Assembly: GCA_025642065.1 (NCBI GenBank)
Contig: JAODUP010000561.1
Span: 310,001 to 374,000, forward strand
Source: Paralvinella palmiformis
Lineage: Eukaryota; Annelida; Polychaeta; Terebellida; Alvinellidae
Direction: 5' to 3'
DNA: 64,000 nt
The first letter of the stretch is position 1, and the number at the start of each line of letters is the position of its first letter. Shown here one piece after another: positions 54,875 to 64,000 of this stretch. Made by a program: the position numbers and the translations under genes. The notes beneath the pieces were generated by a model, which searched no databases, had not been told where the DNA came from, and saw only the letters and a program-made list of their open reading frames with translations.

Positions 54875-54940
54875 CGGTCACAAGGCTGATATAATTATAT
54901 CAGCCTTGCGACCGAACAGGCTGATATAATTATATCGACT
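54875..54940. repeat. 28-bp perfect palindrome plus extra half copy, upstream of the CAP-like gene
   Basis: Bases 54881-54908 equal their own reverse complement (core GGCTGATATAATTATATCAG... symmetrical about AATT), and the symmetry runs on with one mismatch to 54875-54914. GGCTGATATAATTATATC appears again at 54918-54936. It lies about 70-100 bases upstream of the TATA box. Confidence 0.9.
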
Positions 54941-54973
54941 CACTGCGATAACAGCTAGGTCGGCTTCGTATCA

Positions 54974-54981
54974 TATATAAG
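54974..54981 (+). promoter_or_regulatory. TATA box of the CAP-like gene
   Basis: TATATAAG followed by GGG is a consensus TATA box. It stands about 95 bases before the first ATG (55069), so initiation near 55005 would give a leader of about 65 bases. TATA promoters are common in highly expressed, tissue-specific secreted-protein genes. Confidence 0.65.
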
Positions 54982-55068
54982 GGGATCGAAATTAGAATCA
55001 CCCACAGTACACATGTAACTGAAGTGTTGTCGTCCTTGGATTGAATCTGGAATCTAAGAATTGACGAC

Positions 55069-63010
<7,942 letters not shown>

Positions 63011-63242
63011 GATTAACCTGGACAGCTCTGATCAGTATAGTCGTCGTCGCATACGCTCGTTGTTTCTCATCACATTTATCTACGAGTAGTAGGTGCTTTA
63101 GACATGACACTTAGTTGTTTTTAAACTTGTCGTCATTTTACGACATTTGAATTTTTGCTTACGTTTTAAGTCTATCAAGTATTCATTCAGGTAGTCAGGG
63201 AACTTTTGTAAACCTGGATCGCTTGTAATGGTCGCATTGATC

Positions 63243-63248
63243 AATAAA
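63243..63248 (+). terminator. Polyadenylation signal of the CAP-like gene
   Basis: AATAAA about 235 bases after the stop, followed by GT-rich sequence from 63285 to 63350, fits a cleavage site near 63265. Confidence 0.5.
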
Positions 63249-63359
63249 TGGAGTTGCATAGTGTCGTCTACCAGCACCGCAAGCCATGTTTATATGTATG
63301 TATGGATGCGTGTGTGTGTGCGTATGTCTGGTGTGTGTGGGTGTGTGGGTGGGGAGGGT

Positions 63360-64000
63360 GTTATATTTTATTATGCTTATTTCCAAAATAGTTTTTTTCT
63401 TTCTGGTACATGTATTTGTTTTTAATTATCTACCTAGAGATGCTACACCATCAATTCTACACAAACAAAGATATTACGCCAAAATGAAACAACATTCATT
63501 GACAGGGAGGATAGTAGCTTCTTATTACAGACTCAGGGAAAGTTTAATTCAGGCAACAAGTGTCGCCACTTTTGAGCAAAGGTAAAATAGATGCTGGGCT
63601 AATCGAGATATAAAACATGACGATGAAGTCGAGCATGATGACGTCAAAAACCAAAACAAACCAGCCGCGCTTTGCATTGTGGGATTTATAAGGGGTCCGC
63701 TGAGCGATAATATCGTGATAATCCCGCCATTTTAACATTAAACGTCAATGTTCCGGATCTGTTATAATCATACCAAAAACTAACTTTTTTAAACCCACAT
63801 CTTTCATACACCAATTAACATTGTCACGGACATGTAATTATCCGTCCATTCAGTGTTTCGCACCAAGGTTCACAACTGGTTTAATTGTCGCCTTTTGTTG
63901 TAACTTAATACGTACTACTCGCGGATTATATTGTCTAAAAACGAGTACAGCCTGATGAGGCTTCACTAATTGTTTGGTACATATACTCAAAGCTACTAAT
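63360..64000. other. Downstream intergenic, no gene seen
   Basis: Only short frames without family signals are present. No clear repeats beyond the (GT)n at 63305-63350. Confidence 0.5.

Overview
The window is a piece of animal nuclear genome: AT-rich, with long introns, GT-AG splicing, hundreds of bases of (TA)n, (GT)n, (GA)n and (GATT)n microsatellite, tRNA-derived SINEs, MITEs and broken LINEs. Gene content and repeat style suggest a lophotrochozoan, probably a mollusc. That placement is inference; no species marker is present.

Four genes were rebuilt by joining exons across splice sites that keep the reading frame. (1) About 0.8-26 kb, + strand: a large gene, 5' truncated by the window edge, with about 15 coding exons for a serine/threonine-rich, largely disordered protein of at least about 1190 residues, which I do not recognise. 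Its introns hold a LINE fragment, two MITEs with clear inverted ends and SINE copies. (2) 28.2-33.4 kb, - strand: a complete seven-exon GINS1/PSF1 gene (196 aa, a subunit of the replicative CMG helicase), with an E2F-type site just upstream of the start codon. (3) 48.5-52 kb, + strand: a two-exon class A GPCR (468 aa) with an unusual CKGP in TM6 in place of CWxP; a CpG-rich stretch near 43.2-43.8 kb may be its 5' non-coding exon and promoter. (4) 55.0-63.2 kb, + strand: a TATA-box gene of eight coding exons for a 296-aa secreted protein made of two divergent CAP/SCP-like repeats. The repeats share intron positions and phases, so they arose by duplication of an exon block. Its first intron appears to be GC-AG, and its second opens with an array built from splice-donor-like units.

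The GPCR gene lies between the arms of an inverted segmental duplication (about 45.6-47.5 kb and 57.2-59.3 kb). The right arm carries exon 3 of the CAP-like gene. The left arm carries an inverted, truncated copy of that exon, interrupted by a degenerate LINE.

The remaining sequence, 33.4-43 kb in particular, is intergenic and dominated by SINEs, MITEs and microsatellites. All exon models come from reading splice signals, frame continuity and family resemblance only; no alignment or transcript evidence was available.
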